Origin: Eupeodes corollae
Lineage: Eukaryota > Arthropoda > Insecta > Diptera > Syrphidae
DNA length: 64,000 nt
NCBI RefSeq assembly: GCF_945859685.1
Contig: NC_079149.1
Span: 3,755,118 to 3,819,117 of the forward strand
Direction: 5' to 3'
Every line of letters starts with the position of its first letter. Position 1 is the stretch's first letter. The position numbers were made by a program, and so were the translations under genes. The notes under the pieces were generated by a model that ran no database searches, was not told the origin of the DNA, and saw only the letters and a program-made list of their open reading frames with translations. Positions 25,201 through 33,220 of this stretch are shown here, one piece after another.

Positions 25201-28200
25201 TCAAGGTTTGTACAATCAAAAAAGCTTGATATCATATTCATTATTGCTGCCGACTAGTTTGTATTTCTTGTTTATCAATATAAAAGTTGATAATCCTCAA
25301 ATTATTAAAACACAGACAAAAAAAAAAACAGATTAAAGTTGATCAAATCGGTTCTAGCCAGATTTAAGGCTCTTAAGATCTTTTGATTCTATCTGCGCAA
25401 ATGAACAAAGTTTAAGTTATTCATAAATTCTCGGTCTGCTTTAACCGATTGATTGATAAACATTGAAAGACGTGTTTTTATGACTCTTTTAAACTTGTCA
25501 AACAAATAACTACTTTTTTCTAAATCTAATCACCTTTCTGCAATCAATAAAAAAGATAAAATGGAACAAACAAGTTTGGTTTATAGGTAATTGTTAAACA
25601 AATCTTGAATTGATCCCCGAAAACTATTAGTAATGGCATTTTCAAGTTTTAATCATGGATGTTATAAAATGATGAATTCCCAATGAAAAAGTGTTACAAA
25701 TAAAAAAATCAATCTGCTTCGGAATATTTTTGTTTGTAATTTCAAGAATTCACTTTACAACTTTCTTTGAAACACAGTTACTTGTTTTCAATTTTTGAAT
25801 TGTTGATTTTAAGAAATATATTTACAATAACACTGTCTTCGATAAACAATAACAACAACAAGTAAATTGTTTTGTGGAAGTAAATTACTTTATCCAGCAA
25901 AATGCGTAAACAAAGCTTAACCTTACAGTGTTCGTATGAATTCACGTGACAATCATCAAAAACAAGTTATAGGTATAACACGATACATTTTTAATGAATC
26001 ATCATTAATATTAAATTGGATTTAATAAAGTAAATGATCTCATAAAAAAATATATAATTAATATACAAATCGATATTATTCGATGACAAAATAATATTAC
26101 TTCTAGCAGGAAAGCATGACTTTTATTTTTACTTTTGGCAATGGGCCATATTCTTTCTTACTTAATTTAGTTTGCAAAAATTCAGTATTATGAAAGATAC
26201 AGTGGCTCCCACGACTAATCAGACACATAAAATATACATTTTCGTAATGAATTTTCTCTTAGAAAATGAATGTATAGTGTAAAATATTATACAAATTTTA
26301 TATGAAATTTGAACACATTTTATTTTAAACAAGGCAAAATTACAATTTAAGCCATTGAACAGTAAAATTATATTAAAAACAAAAACAACTCTATTATTTA
26401 AGACCGCGCACATAATCCGACACTTAATATTTAGTAATTAGTTGCGTATCCTTTCGATTTAATCGCTTTCTAAACGCGTCGAGGTATTTAACATATGCTC
26501 ATGCTCATTTTTGGCTCATTCAAACACTAAAAGTGTCATTAAAAAATGAATATGACAGATTGACAGCTGATGTTTTGTTTTGCAAAAATTTGTATTCTCA
26601 ATATTTATATATACAACATTAGTTGTGTTCACCCAGGTTTTGTCTAGATCAGAACAGTACGGACAGCACAGTTTCGTGAGAAACGTCAGATCAAGTGAGA
26701 ACAGTCAGTTAAACGTCAGTTGTCAAAAAAGCAAAACAAATTGCAAATTGTGTGAATTTTTCGTTTCTCGCTTATTTTTTTTTTTCATTTTTTGTGTTTT
26801 TATTGTGAAAAATAGCTATTATTAAAAATTATTGAAATGGAAAATTAAGTGATTGCTAAGATAATACTAAATGAAAATGTTAGTAGTTTAGACACCGATA
26901 GTGATTTTTCGTCGGATTCCTCTTCAGATGATTGGAATGAAAGTGTGACGAATGTTATTACCTTTTCTTTGATGAAATGTAAAAGAAATTGCATTGAAAG
27001 TCATTTGCAAGAAGTTGTTTCAACCTATTCCGAGAAAGACTTAAACAAATTGGCAAAATAACTTTATTTAAATTTTTTTTAAATCGCGAGAAAAAAAAAA
27101 CACAAAGCACTGCCAAATCAAAACGTAAACAATTCTAGGTTTAGATGTAAACTGTTCTAGGTTTGTCAATGAACAGGTTAGTAGAACAGTTCAGAACAGA
27201 AAAAAAACATCAATGAACAGGAAAAAAGCTGTACTTTTCTGTCTAGAACAGTCCAGCACAGCGTCAGTGAACACAGCTATTATAAATATCATTTTTATGA
27301 TTTTAATTTTTAATAAGAATATTAGATTGATCATCTTCATTTGGCGAAGAAGAGCAACATATAGTTATTTGCCGTTCAAGAGTATTCCGCGTTCACAAGA
27401 ATCCATTTTCAGACTGATGATATTGACTTTAAAATGATGTTCCATATTTCCAAAACATCTGTGGATTAGTTGTTGAGTTTGTTTGGTTATCATTTGGAGC
27501 ATAAAACTAACCGAAATAAACCCGTCAGTGCATTAAAATAAGTGCTTATTACTTTACGATCTTATGCTACAGGATCTTTCCAAATCTGCGTCGGAGATAT
27601 GTTTAATATCTCAAAATCAACAGTTTGCTGCATCGTACCAAAAGAAGTCCACCATATAGCATTTATTTCAACATACATATAATGCTTTCTCATTTTTTCT
27701 CACACAATTCGCTTAATAGAAAGAAAAAAGGGGTTTTATTTGTACAAGGTTCTGAAGAGAACTCTATTTCACCAAAAATTTCCCATTTTAAGCTTGGTGA
27801 AACTGAACAAAACTGATAAAATTTAAAAAGCTTTGAGATAAAAGTGCTTTTAGTGTTTGTTTATGAAATCGGACATTAGGGCAGGTATACAGTAACCACA
27901 ATATTGCTGTACAAGATGTTTGCTTTGGTTATTTGTCCTGGGAAAAGATAAAATTGTATTGTATTTTGTATTTGTATTTGTATTTATTTATTATCATTAA
28001 GCATTTTAAAACATAGTCTTATTTTTAATACTTATTATGTTCAGATTTAAATTTTATCAAATTAAAAAGAGGAATCAAATTATTATGCTAACAAAACGTA
28101 TTGTAATCCGAGTTTACTGATACTGGCCAACAAATGTTGCTTCAAAATATTTATGATAGCCATTTGATACATTTAACCATCCACAAAATGAGAAAATTCT

Positions 28201-31200
28201 TCATTTACTTTCAGCCAGTTATAAATTCTTATTATTCTAAATATTGTCGTCGTTCTTTGAAAACTCCCTAAGTCCATTTCCACAAAAATGAAATAAATAA
28301 CGCAAGTTCATGCAAATGACAAAATTTATATTTTTTCAAAGATCCCTAAGCTTAACGATGCACCATTTTTAAATTATAAAGAATTAAAACTCCCAAAATC
28401 TAAACTTTTTATGCAAATATCTCAAAACACAAAAAATGGACTTAGGGAGTTTTAATAGAATGACGAAGTTTCACCTTATTCCAAGAAGACGTATCCTTTG
28501 TTATATATTCATAGACAAACTTAAGTCTTTCATTTCTATTTTCTCACTGATGTATAACTTTTTAAACGCGGCTTCACGGCCTTTTCGGTCATTACTTCGA
28601 AGGCGATGCTTCATTTTCTGATGGTTCGTTGCTGACTTCTTTACTCGTTGTCTCTTTCCAAAAAATCTTTAGAGATTACGAGAAAGGAGGAATTTAAGTT
28701 GATTAGCCTAAAAAGAAGCTTCTCATCTTACGTCTCAAGCTTCTTTTCTTTTACACTCACATCAAAAATCATTTATTCGCCTTTAAATCTTGAAATTATG
28801 TAAAGGACTGTGGAAGGAGAGCGTTGCAGAATGTTCCCCTTTTCTCGTACCAATTTTCTAATTTTCAAAGACATTTACTTTCACAATGTGTAATTTCAAC
28901 TTGGATCAGTAAACTACTTTAAATTTAATTAATAGTCTTTAGTAATAAAAGGCTAATGATACCATTGTCTTTAAAAGTGAAAAATACCGTTACAGAGTAC
29001 AGTGTAAATACTTCTAGTGTCCGATTAAATGTGAGAGGTTAAATTAACGAGTTCTTTTTTTTTTAAATTCCTATTTGCTTATTTGAAATGCAGTTTTTAT
29101 CTTATTTAAACCTAATTTGAACTTTTGTATGTAACGAATAAACTCAAAAAGTACTTCTACCGATTTTAATAATTCTTTTTTCGTTATAAAACTATACTAG
29201 TATTATATTACTATAGAAATCTTTAGATATTCGTATTAAAACCAACCGAAGTTGTAAAAATATTAGCCATAAAATGTCTTCCATACGCTGCGAAGATTAT
29301 TAATGATAGGACAACAAAAATGTTCAACAATATCTACACTAATATTATAAAGAGGAAAGATTTGATAGGAATTAAGAGATAATGTGATTGTAGCAACTAT
29401 CATTATGCGTCCGGCGGCTTGTCAGCTCGCACATGTTCCGCGGATATCGATGATACCAACTGCTTTGCCCATATCTTTTAAAAGGTTACACTTCCCTTCA
29501 AAAATATCATTTGCCCTAACAAAAAATAAATCCCAGGGACAAACTTTTTCCATAGTTGGTATCGACTTAAGGAAAGAGTGCTTTTCCCACCGACAATTGT
29601 ATGTGGCACTTTCTCGAGAAGGATCTCCTAAAAATCAATACGTTTTGTTGCCACCTACAAATACCACAGCCAACGTAGTGTACAGGAAGGCTTTAAGATA
29701 AGCATACATTTTTTTTTTAAATTTAGTGATTCATGATGGTTTTTAATTAGCATCCTAATAACTTAAATATCTGTACCTATTTATGTTTACCCATGCGAAG
29801 CTTGGACGGGTACGTTATAAAATGATGGATTAAGTTCTTCTACTTCTTTAGCTTTTCTTAGAAAAATTGCGAAAAATTAAATTCTCTTTTGTCCGATTAG
29901 TCGTGGGAGCCACTGTAAATTTATTTACCGGTGAAATTGAAATTAATAATAATAAATATTTTTCTGAGTGAATTCGAAACCAAACAATCAGAAAGGGCGT
30001 TTGACACCGCCACCATAGATTTTTATGTAGGATTTAAAAATGATGTCTTTCGTCATTTCGTAGTAAGGCCAAAAAAGAGAAATATAGTGGGCTTCTTTAA
30101 ATCGTGTCAAAAGAATATCGAATAACCAAATTAAAAAAAAACCCTACCTTGACGACCTTGACCAGCCCGAGGCTTTCTAGATTATTATCGAAAAGAAATT
30201 AATTAAAGTTGAGTGCCCTCCTAAGCAATCATTTTCACGCAAGTCTGAAGTAATCATCAAGAACATTTGATAGGTATTACAAATGAATTAGCTTAAATCA
30301 ATTCTTTAAATACAAATAAAACAGCTAGACTTTTTGTTTTAGATACAACATAGATACTTGTTGTTGATGTTTTAAATTGTTCTTACAATCAACGGAAGCT
30401 ACAATGCAATGTTGGTACTTTTCCTCTTTTTTTTAATGTCTTGTGGCCGCCGCCGTCGCCAATTTGTCTGCATTAATTTTTCACCCAAATTGCGTCAGCT
30501 GCTATTTTACGAGATATACATATACCTACATCCATATGTATGTCTATTTCATTTTACATTTCTTTAATTTTGTTATATTTTACTTTTGTGAAGTAGAGAA
30601 ATTCATATTTTTTATTTTAAATACAAAAACAAGTTTCTGTCGCAAAGACAGAGAAAGACAACTCGTTTAGAGTAAAATAAAATAACAAAAAAAAAAACAG
30701 ACCTTTGGACAGACGAGATTTCACGCGCAGTATGAATGATCCAGAGAAGATAATTTTATGTACAACCTCTGTAGAGAGGTAAGCAAAGCACCTACCTAAC
30801 AAATTTCAAATATGATGTTTTTTTCTATCAACAACAAACACATTATTGTCTTATCCATTCATTCTTGTCTGTTCGATTTCTTCACTCAAGAGAAGAAAAA
30901 AGTTTCCAAGGTTTTTCTATTGATTTTTACTTCATTTATCTGTCTGTTAGGTTATATTCAACCTATAGATGGAGGAACCTACTCTACATTCCAGACAAAG
31001 TGGATAAACGAATCTACCAAAGACCAGTTTCAACAGGAATACTATGAACTCGAATTAGTGGAAAATCGTTGCACTAAATCTAAATGGCAACGTGTTGTAG
31101 TCAATCTGTCTATTGTGTCAATGGCTGCTGTGGCCTTGTTGAACGTTCTCTTTGTTGTCTCATCATATGCCACAGCAACACTAGGAAATGCAATTGATTA

Positions 31201-31475
31201 TTAATCTAGTTTTTTTGTAATGATACAGTTGTGAACAAAATATGCTATGCACAATGTGTTCAAAGTCAAGAAAACTTAAATGAACATTTAAAAATGATTT
31301 CTTTGTTTCAAAGTGAAAAAAACTACTTACCAGCAAAACGAATTTTGATCAAATCCAACGGATGCAGCAACAAGGTAGAAGTTACACCTCCCGAAACTCC
31401 AGCAACCAAATGCTCGTATTTGACGTGCGAGAACAAATTGATTTTGCCAACATTTTTCTGATTAATTACTGCCAT
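13068..31475 (-). CDS. SLC25A32: Mitochondrial folate/FAD carrier, SLC25A32 type (whole gene)
   Basis: The gene encodes a six-helix inner-membrane carrier of the mitochondrial carrier family; this subfamily imports folates and/or FAD into the matrix. Exons (minus strand): 31331..31475, 19787..19940, 19460..19712, 19267..19380, then either 15517..15768, or 15623..15768 plus 13068..13221. All joints use GT/AG and agree in phase, giving 918 nt (305 aa) or 966 nt (321 aa). Three PX(D/x)XX(K/R) signatures are visible: HPLDLIKIRF, NPIWVVKTRL and YPYQVIRARL. The PIW and PYQ forms are characteristic of the folate/FAD/pyrimidine-nucleotide branch. The start has AAAATGG context. Intron 1 is 11.4 kb and full of transposons. 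The Drosophila counterpart is, from memory, CG8026. Substrate preference (folate versus FAD) cannot be decided from sequence. Confidence 0.93.
13222..15516. other. Proximal 3' UTR and intron to distal exon
   Basis: Mostly T-rich DNA on the plus strand (A-rich on the transcribed strand). It is the 3' UTR of the short isoform, and intron sequence of the long one. No other gene or recognised repeat; several TTTATT blocks could be polyadenylation signals. Confidence 0.5.
15517..15768 (-). CDS. SLC25A32: Carrier exon 5, proximal composite terminal exon
   Basis: Starts after acceptor TTATTCCAG and encodes ATSEYLAFAAISKLIAAAAT, the third signature YPYQVIRARLQD, then TWRYERMGGFYKGLFPYLVH and the last helix, ending EKLTN with TAA at 15517..15519. 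Inside it, at codon Arg of TWR, lies a donor (TGG AG|GTACGA, exon side ending 15623) that, if used, removes the last 106 nt and joins the distal exon in frame. The exon can therefore act as a terminal or an internal exon. Confidence 0.9.
   Translation of the reverse strand, partial: ATSEYLAFAAISKLIAAAATYPYQVIRARLQDHHHNYKGTWDCVKVTWRYERMGGFYKGLFPYLVHVTPNICLVMLIWEKLTN
15769..16779. other. Carrier intron 4, left part
   Basis: Intronic DNA between exon 5 and the mariner insertion. Nothing coding or repetitive that I can support. Confidence 0.45.
16780..17972 (-). mobile_element. Complete but inactivated mariner element (1193 bp)
   Basis: Bounded by TA on both sides (16778..16779 and 17973..17974). 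Terminal inverted repeats CGAGGGTTGCTACTTATGTA (left) and CGAGGATTGCTACTTGTATT (right, inverted) continue into TTTCTAGC. The length is typical of a mariner carrying a single transposase gene of about 345 codons, here on the minus strand and broken. It sits in carrier intron 4. Confidence 0.92.
16864..17830 (-). pseudogene. Mariner transposase pseudogene
   Basis: A D,D34D transposase that would cut and paste the element at TA sites. Reading from right to left in changing frames: a decayed N-terminal helix-turn-helix, then PQNIDAVHELIKQDRHVTYR and LHEHLAVKKICSRWIPHNLT (17690-17490), then TGNESWIY, HDNASSHTS, PPYSLDLAPNDFFLFP, and a C-terminus EVPQSEWKKCYKNWFKRMQK, close to the normal mariner end. 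The first catalytic Asp is changed to Asn (TGNE for TGDE). The other two Asp (HDN; SLDLAPND) remain. Multiple frameshifts and stops make it non-functional. Confidence 0.9.
17975..19266. other. Carrier intron 4, right part
   Basis: AT-rich intron sequence with no recognised gene or element. Confidence 0.45.
19267..19380 (-). CDS. SLC25A32: Carrier exon 4
   Basis: 38 codons in phase 0 at both ends, between acceptor GATTTAG and donor TTG|GTAAGT. It encodes GFFPSMLGVSHGALQFMTYE (fourth helix) and the following loop up to LPIDTKL. SHGALQFM is conserved in SLC25A32 proteins. Confidence 0.93.
19460..19712 (-). CDS. SLC25A32: Carrier exon 3
   Basis: Starts after acceptor TTTTATAG. It encodes the third helix and second signature (LTNPIWVVKTRLCLQYE), then DAYRGMVHALGQIYKQEGVR and GLYK, ending at donor AAG|GTAAAT in phase 0. 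The Trp in PIW is the subfamily hallmark at the position where other carriers have an acidic residue. Confidence 0.93.
19787..19940 (-). CDS. SLC25A32: Carrier exon 2
   Basis: Starts after acceptor TTAATTACAG and encodes NDGRTAAIPQYRGLGSAFTT, then an REGFRGLYKGV-type matrix loop (here QEGFRGLYKGVTPN) and the second helix (WGSGSAWGFYFMF). It ends at donor TT|GTAAGT in phase 2. The open frame that starts MMVELQQFHN on this strand is a shifted shadow of this exon. Confidence 0.92.
19941..20539. other. Carrier intron 1, 3' part
   Basis: Intronic. Contains a run of about 21 T at 20257-20278 (polyA on the minus strand), possibly a retroposon tail. Nothing else supported. Confidence 0.4.
20540..20970 (-). 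pseudogene. Non-LTR retrotransposon RT C-terminus, segment 3
   Basis: Minus-strand translation in two frames gives RPKLEYNSHLWAGA, LLDSIQRRA, LRRKVSFLSLFYRYFNG and then IPP-like, NPNTRASRNAHQF, RTLKYRDSF. This is the usual C-terminal end of CR1/Jockey-type LINE reverse transcriptases. It is the downstream part of an RT whose earlier segments lie at 22939..22998 and 23619..23700, the gaps being later insertions. Frameshifted and stop-containing. Confidence 0.8.
21480..22010 (+). pseudogene. Tc1/Bari-like transposase pseudogene
   Basis: Translation in mixed frames gives TRLAFPKTHLNWSPK, WETVLFSDE, KFNMHGSGGKQ, RLNPKYTEGTVKHGGGSI, KSEDYVDILGKTML, a QHDND motif, and then, after a gap, DLIAEIQWHWNDIPKTVINN and SMPRRCKAFIKNEGYAIEY, the normal C-terminal end. 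The first two acidic catalytic positions (SDE, HDN) are visible. The region that should hold the third (SPDLNPIE-type motif) is deleted between about 21850 and 21870. The N-terminal DNA-binding half was not recognised. Confidence 0.85.
22522..22905 (-). pseudogene. Second non-LTR RT fragment inside the Tc1 element
   Basis: An open minus-strand frame encodes DRIESIQHNLIRFALKGLPW, DPYDLPPYKHRILLLQMQSL, VFFYQLINGETDAPYLLSCV, NLNYRGGTYHL and FHRANYGKNEALSRKSI, then a stop. This is the typical RT C-terminal tail of Jockey/R1-superfamily LINEs and differs from the RT at 20540..20970. It is 5'-truncated near 22905, as expected for a dead-on-arrival LINE insertion, and lies between the Tc1 transposase and the right Tc1 end. 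About 110 codons are uninterrupted, so it is younger than its host element. Confidence 0.85.
22939..22998 (-). pseudogene. LINE RT segment 2
   Basis: Encodes AKQNISLPSDLSVTYKTYL on the minus strand. This is the stretch directly upstream of RPKLEYNSHLWAG in the same reading frame once the Tc1 insertion and one TA are taken out. Its other edge is the TTAA at 22995..22998, where a MITE is inserted. Confidence 0.8.
22999..23618. mobile_element. TTAA-flanked MITE (piggyBac-like), 620 bp
   Basis: Exact TTAA duplications at 22995..22998 and 23619..23622. The ends AGCCTAGCACGCAGGTGAAG and, inverted, GCCTAATACGCTGCTGATGC align as imperfect inverted repeats for about 30 bp. Non-coding. Deleting it and one TTAA restores a continuous RT reading frame (TGT TTA TTT CTT AAG GCT AAG), which proves the borders. 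Confidence 0.88.
23619..23705 (-). pseudogene. LINE RT segment 1
   Basis: Encodes KWITCDVAKNSTRCLFLK on the minus strand, matching the ...W..HI...AK.A.RCLGFL.R region of LINE RTs just before the segment at 22939..22998. Similarity fades beyond about 23705. Confidence 0.7.
23706..26199. other. Carrier intron 1, AT-rich
   Basis: Very AT-rich intron DNA. No coding segment, element end or RNA gene that I can support. Confidence 0.45.
26425..26490 (-). pseudogene. Possible Tc1 transposase C-terminus
   Basis: Minus-strand KYLDAFRKRLNRKDTQLITK Y followed by a stop resembles the RR..AVI.AKG..TKY end of Tc1 transposases in position and orientation. Similarity is modest. Confidence 0.4.
26622..27277. 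mobile_element. Harbinger-like MITE
   Basis: Left end GTTGTGTTCACCCAGG..TTTTGTCTAGA and inverted right end GCTGTGTTCACTGACG..TGTTCTAGACAG share TGTGTTCAC and GTCTAGA blocks. Internal copies of GAACAG occur near both ends. It contains a 70-codon frame at 26849..27061 with an acidic/Ser start (SDFSSDSSSDDWNES), possibly the N-terminus of a deleted Harbinger transposase. The target duplication is ambiguous (TTA left, TAT right). Confidence 0.55.
27394..27662 (+). pseudogene. PIF/Harbinger transposase fragment
   Basis: One frame with two stops reads FQTDDIDFKMMFHISKTSVD, LLSLFGYHLEHKTNRNKPVS, then LITLRSYATGSFQICVGDMF and NISKSTVCCIV. The LRxYATGSFQ..VGD.F..SKSTV.RIV block is diagnostic of HARBI1-like DDE_4 transposases, just ahead of the catalytic core. 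The catalytic part is missing (sequence after 27662 is unrelated), so this is a truncated relic. Confidence 0.85.
27950..28000. repeat. TGTATT-type microsatellite
   Basis: Short tandem TTTGTATTTGTATTTGTATT run, imperfect. Confidence 0.6.
28260..28453. mobile_element. Small MITE, 194 bp
   Basis: Perfect inverted ends AAAACTCCCTAAGTCCATTT at 28260 and its reverse complement ending at 28453 (20 bp). The interior is AT-rich and non-coding. It lies between recognisable pieces of the Tc1 transposase, suggesting insertion into that gene. Confidence 0.7.
28480..28874 (-). pseudogene. Tc1-like transposase N-terminal half
   Basis: From ATG 28874 the minus strand reads MSLKIRKLVREKGNILQRSP and STVLYIISRFKG, a Tc1 helix-turn-helix, then a stop at 28773. 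After a degenerate gap, a second block (28620-28480) reads MKHRLRSNDRKGREAAFKKL and YISEK, matching the ..RLR...L.GR.A.KK.YISE region that follows the second DNA-binding domain in Tc1 transposases. Orientation fits the enclosing element. Confidence 0.7.
29100..29822 (+). mobile_element. Helitron fragment
   Basis: The left part has the AACTCAAAAAGTACTTCTAC CGATTTTAAT block common near the 5' part of insect Helitrons. The right part has a helicase 3' end and then a GC-rich terminal hairpin ACCCATGCG..CTTGGACGGGT at 29789..29811, followed by ACGTTAT where an intact Helitron would end in CTRR. Internally deleted. Confidence 0.65.
29384..29701 (+). pseudogene. Helitron helicase C-terminus
   Basis: The frame encodes ISFALTKNKSQGQTFSIVGI DLR and CFSHRQLYVALSREGSPKNQ YVLLPP, ending at 29701. 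These are the last superfamily-1 (Pif1-like) helicase motifs, the INKSQGQT block and the QLYVALSR block, as found at the end of the RepHel protein of Helitrons. The RC-Rep nuclease and the rest of the helicase are absent, so it is a 5'-truncated relic. The downstream hairpin supports this being the element's 3' end. Confidence 0.85.
29918..30811. other. Carrier intron 1 between Tc1 shell and small membrane-protein frame
   Basis: Contains a 64-codon plus-strand frame at 29931..30125 with reasonable codon use (SERAFDTATIDFYVGFKNDV) that I cannot identify; it may be a transposon scrap. Another short stretch, from ATG 30732 to AGAG|GTAAGC at about 30780, looks like a start exon but does not join the next frame in phase. 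No firm call. Confidence 0.35.
30812..31204 (+). CDS. Candidate small membrane protein, antisense in carrier intron 1
   Basis: An open plus-strand frame of 130 codons. The part from about 30950 to the TAA at 31202..31204 has even codon use unlike the AT-rich surroundings. It encodes GTYSTFQTKWINESTKDQF, a charged stretch, then a clear hydrophobic helix (VVVNLSIVSMAAVALLNVLF VVSSYA). One NES N-glycosylation site is present. Two starts are possible: ATG 30812, which adds a second hydrophobic segment (VFLLIFTSFICLLG) that could act as a signal anchor; or a spliced start using the acceptor CTGTCTGTTAG at about 30949, with upstream exons unknown. It ends only about 120 bp from the donor of carrier exon 1, on the opposite strand. 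I recognise no family. Confidence 0.4.
   Translation: MMFFSINNKHIIVLSIHSCLFDFFTQEKKKVSKVFLLIFTSFICLLGYIQPIDGGTYSTFQTKWINESTKDQFQQEYYELELVENRCTKSKWQRVVVNLSIVSMAAVALLNVLFVVSSYATATLGNAIDY
31331..31475 (-). CDS. SLC25A32: Carrier exon 1 (start exon)
   Basis: 48 codons plus one base, from ATG 31475 to donor CTG|GTAAGT. It encodes a short N-terminus, the first transmembrane helix (HLVAGVSGGVTSTLLLHPLD) and the first carrier signature ending LIKIRFA. The left-over G joins TT of the next exon to make Val. There is no cleavable presequence, as usual for this family. Confidence 0.92.
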
Positions 31476-32480
31476 TTTTATGTTGCGGTATTTTTTACTT
31501 TTATTTTAATTGAAATTTGATTTAAATACGTTTTTTTCTTATTCTTAGGCGAACAACAAAAACTTCAATCTTTTGTGAATATAAATTTATTTATATTGAC
31601 GAAGAGAATTTTATTTTTATAATTTTGTTAAAAAGTTATCAACAAAACGATGAATAAAACGACGAAGAAATTCCTTGTATTACTGTTATTATAGTTTTTC
31701 TTATGTTTTATTGCAATTTTTATGCATCTTTTTAGATTGATTTTTATGTTTGATTTTGATTTATTTAAAAAATTTAGAGAAAACTCTTTGGCTAAATTGG
31801 TAAGTAGTAAGATGATGTGAAACTGGGTTATTTCTTGATTCTTAAATTAAAAATTTGTTTAAAATTAAAATAATCAAAGAAATTCGTTGTTTTCAGAAAT
31901 AATTGATGATGATTTTTTACTATCCGCAACCTCACTAACGGCAATAATTGATGAGCACAAAATGTTCTTTTCGTTTGTTAAGTTTTTATTTAAAAACATC
32001 TTCAATTGTTGGTTTTATTTTGATCAGAGTTAAATCCAATTCGAGTTAGTTAAGAAAAAAGTTTTCTTTTTATTTGAGTAGATTTTCTTAATTCCAAGTT
32101 GAGTTTTCTTTTGAAGAAAAGTACCTTTTTTCTTCTTCTTGATGATTATTTTGTAGCCGATGACCGTCGTTTGCTGCGATGCGAGTTGTTAAAAACTTTC
32201 CTTATGTAATTTGTTGTTTAATAAAGTAGAAATTAAAGATTCCGTGTATATCTTCTTTACACACAGCTGACTGATTTTGTTATGTGAATAATTCAGCAAA
32301 TGTCGTAACTTAAATAAGTTTGAAAGTTATTTTGTATGTTTCCGAAAAAAAAGATGTCTTTTGTTAAACAAAATTGATTATTTCTTTGCAGGGCGGCGGA
32401 CACGACACAAAAGATGTACTCTTCTCTCAACAACTTGTGAAAATGGAATGAACAATGAAAAGTGAAGAAAATGAACATTA
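31476..32480 (-). other. Upstream region of the carrier gene
   Basis: AT-rich DNA 5' of the carrier start codon, so it should contain the 5' UTR and promoter. An Inr-like TCAGTC on the minus strand at 32274..32269 has no DPE at the right distance, so I do not call a start site. Confidence 0.4.
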
Positions 32481-33220
32481 ACCAAAAGGAACGAGATGTA
32501 TGGATGATTTTCGTTGCAAAAACGACGTTTTGCACGTGTATTTCGTTGAGTTAGCTGTCAAAATCGGATGCATTCGTTAAGAAAAGAAAAGTGAAGCCAA
32601 GAGTTATGTTCTTTATTTTTAAAATAGAATTAATTGGTATAATTCAAGATAGCCAAGAATATAGAATCTTTAACTTTAAATATAAGTTAGATGTTATAAT
32701 TAGTTTTACATAAATATTGTGAAAGGTAACGAAATGAAAGAATATGTATGAATGATTTTATTGCAAAAAAAAACGAAGGTTAGCTCGAATGTTTCATTAG
32801 GTAAGCTGTCAAAATAAGTTGTTTTCGTTAAGAAAATTAAAGTGATGCCAAAAGTGAATGCTTTATTTTTAAAAGACAAATTGGTTGGTTTAATTAATTT
32901 TACATACATTTTATGAATACTACAGAAAAGAAAAAAGATATATGATTTTAATAACAAAAAATAACGTTTAGTTCGTGTTTTTTCGTTGTGTATCTGTCAA
33001 ATTAGAATGTTTTCGTTAAGAAAATAAAAGTGAAGCCAATAAGAAATATCTTATTTTTTAAAAATGTTGTTGGTTGGTAGAATTAATGTAACATAAATAT
33101 TATGAATATTAACGAAACAAAGATGTATGGATGATTTTTATTGCAAAAAAAGGAAATCTTGCAGGTGCATATTTTCCTAAGGAAAATAAAAGAAAGACCA
33201 ATAGTTCAATTCTTCAATTT
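32481..33220. repeat. Tandem repeat array, units about 165-250 bp
   Basis: Four degenerate units recognisable by TCGTTAAGAAAA (32574, 32825, 33012, and CCTAAGGAAAA at 33177), each preceded by GATGTATGGATGATTTT-like and GCTGTCAAA-like blocks and followed by TTATTTTTAAAA and TTGGTTGGT. Non-coding. The array continues at 34099 after an insertion. Confidence 0.65.

Larger units (their letters stand above)
26200..29915 (-). mobile_element. Tc1-like element loaded with later insertions (3.7 kb)
   Basis: Flanked by TA (26198..26199, 29916..29917). Inverted ends are CAGTGGCTCCCACGACTAAT at 26200 and, inverted, the same 20 bases at 29915, extending to about 26 bp with one mismatch. CAGTGGCTCCCA-type ends are typical of Tc1-like elements. 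Transposase remnants run on the minus strand. The excess length over a normal 1.6-kb Tc1 is explained by the Harbinger, MITE and Helitron pieces listed below. Confidence 0.85.

Noticed and set aside
32269..32274. Initiator for the carrier gene (TCAGTC, minus strand)
   Set aside because: No DPE at +28, no TATA, and about 800 bp from the start codon without evidence of a 5' UTR intron.
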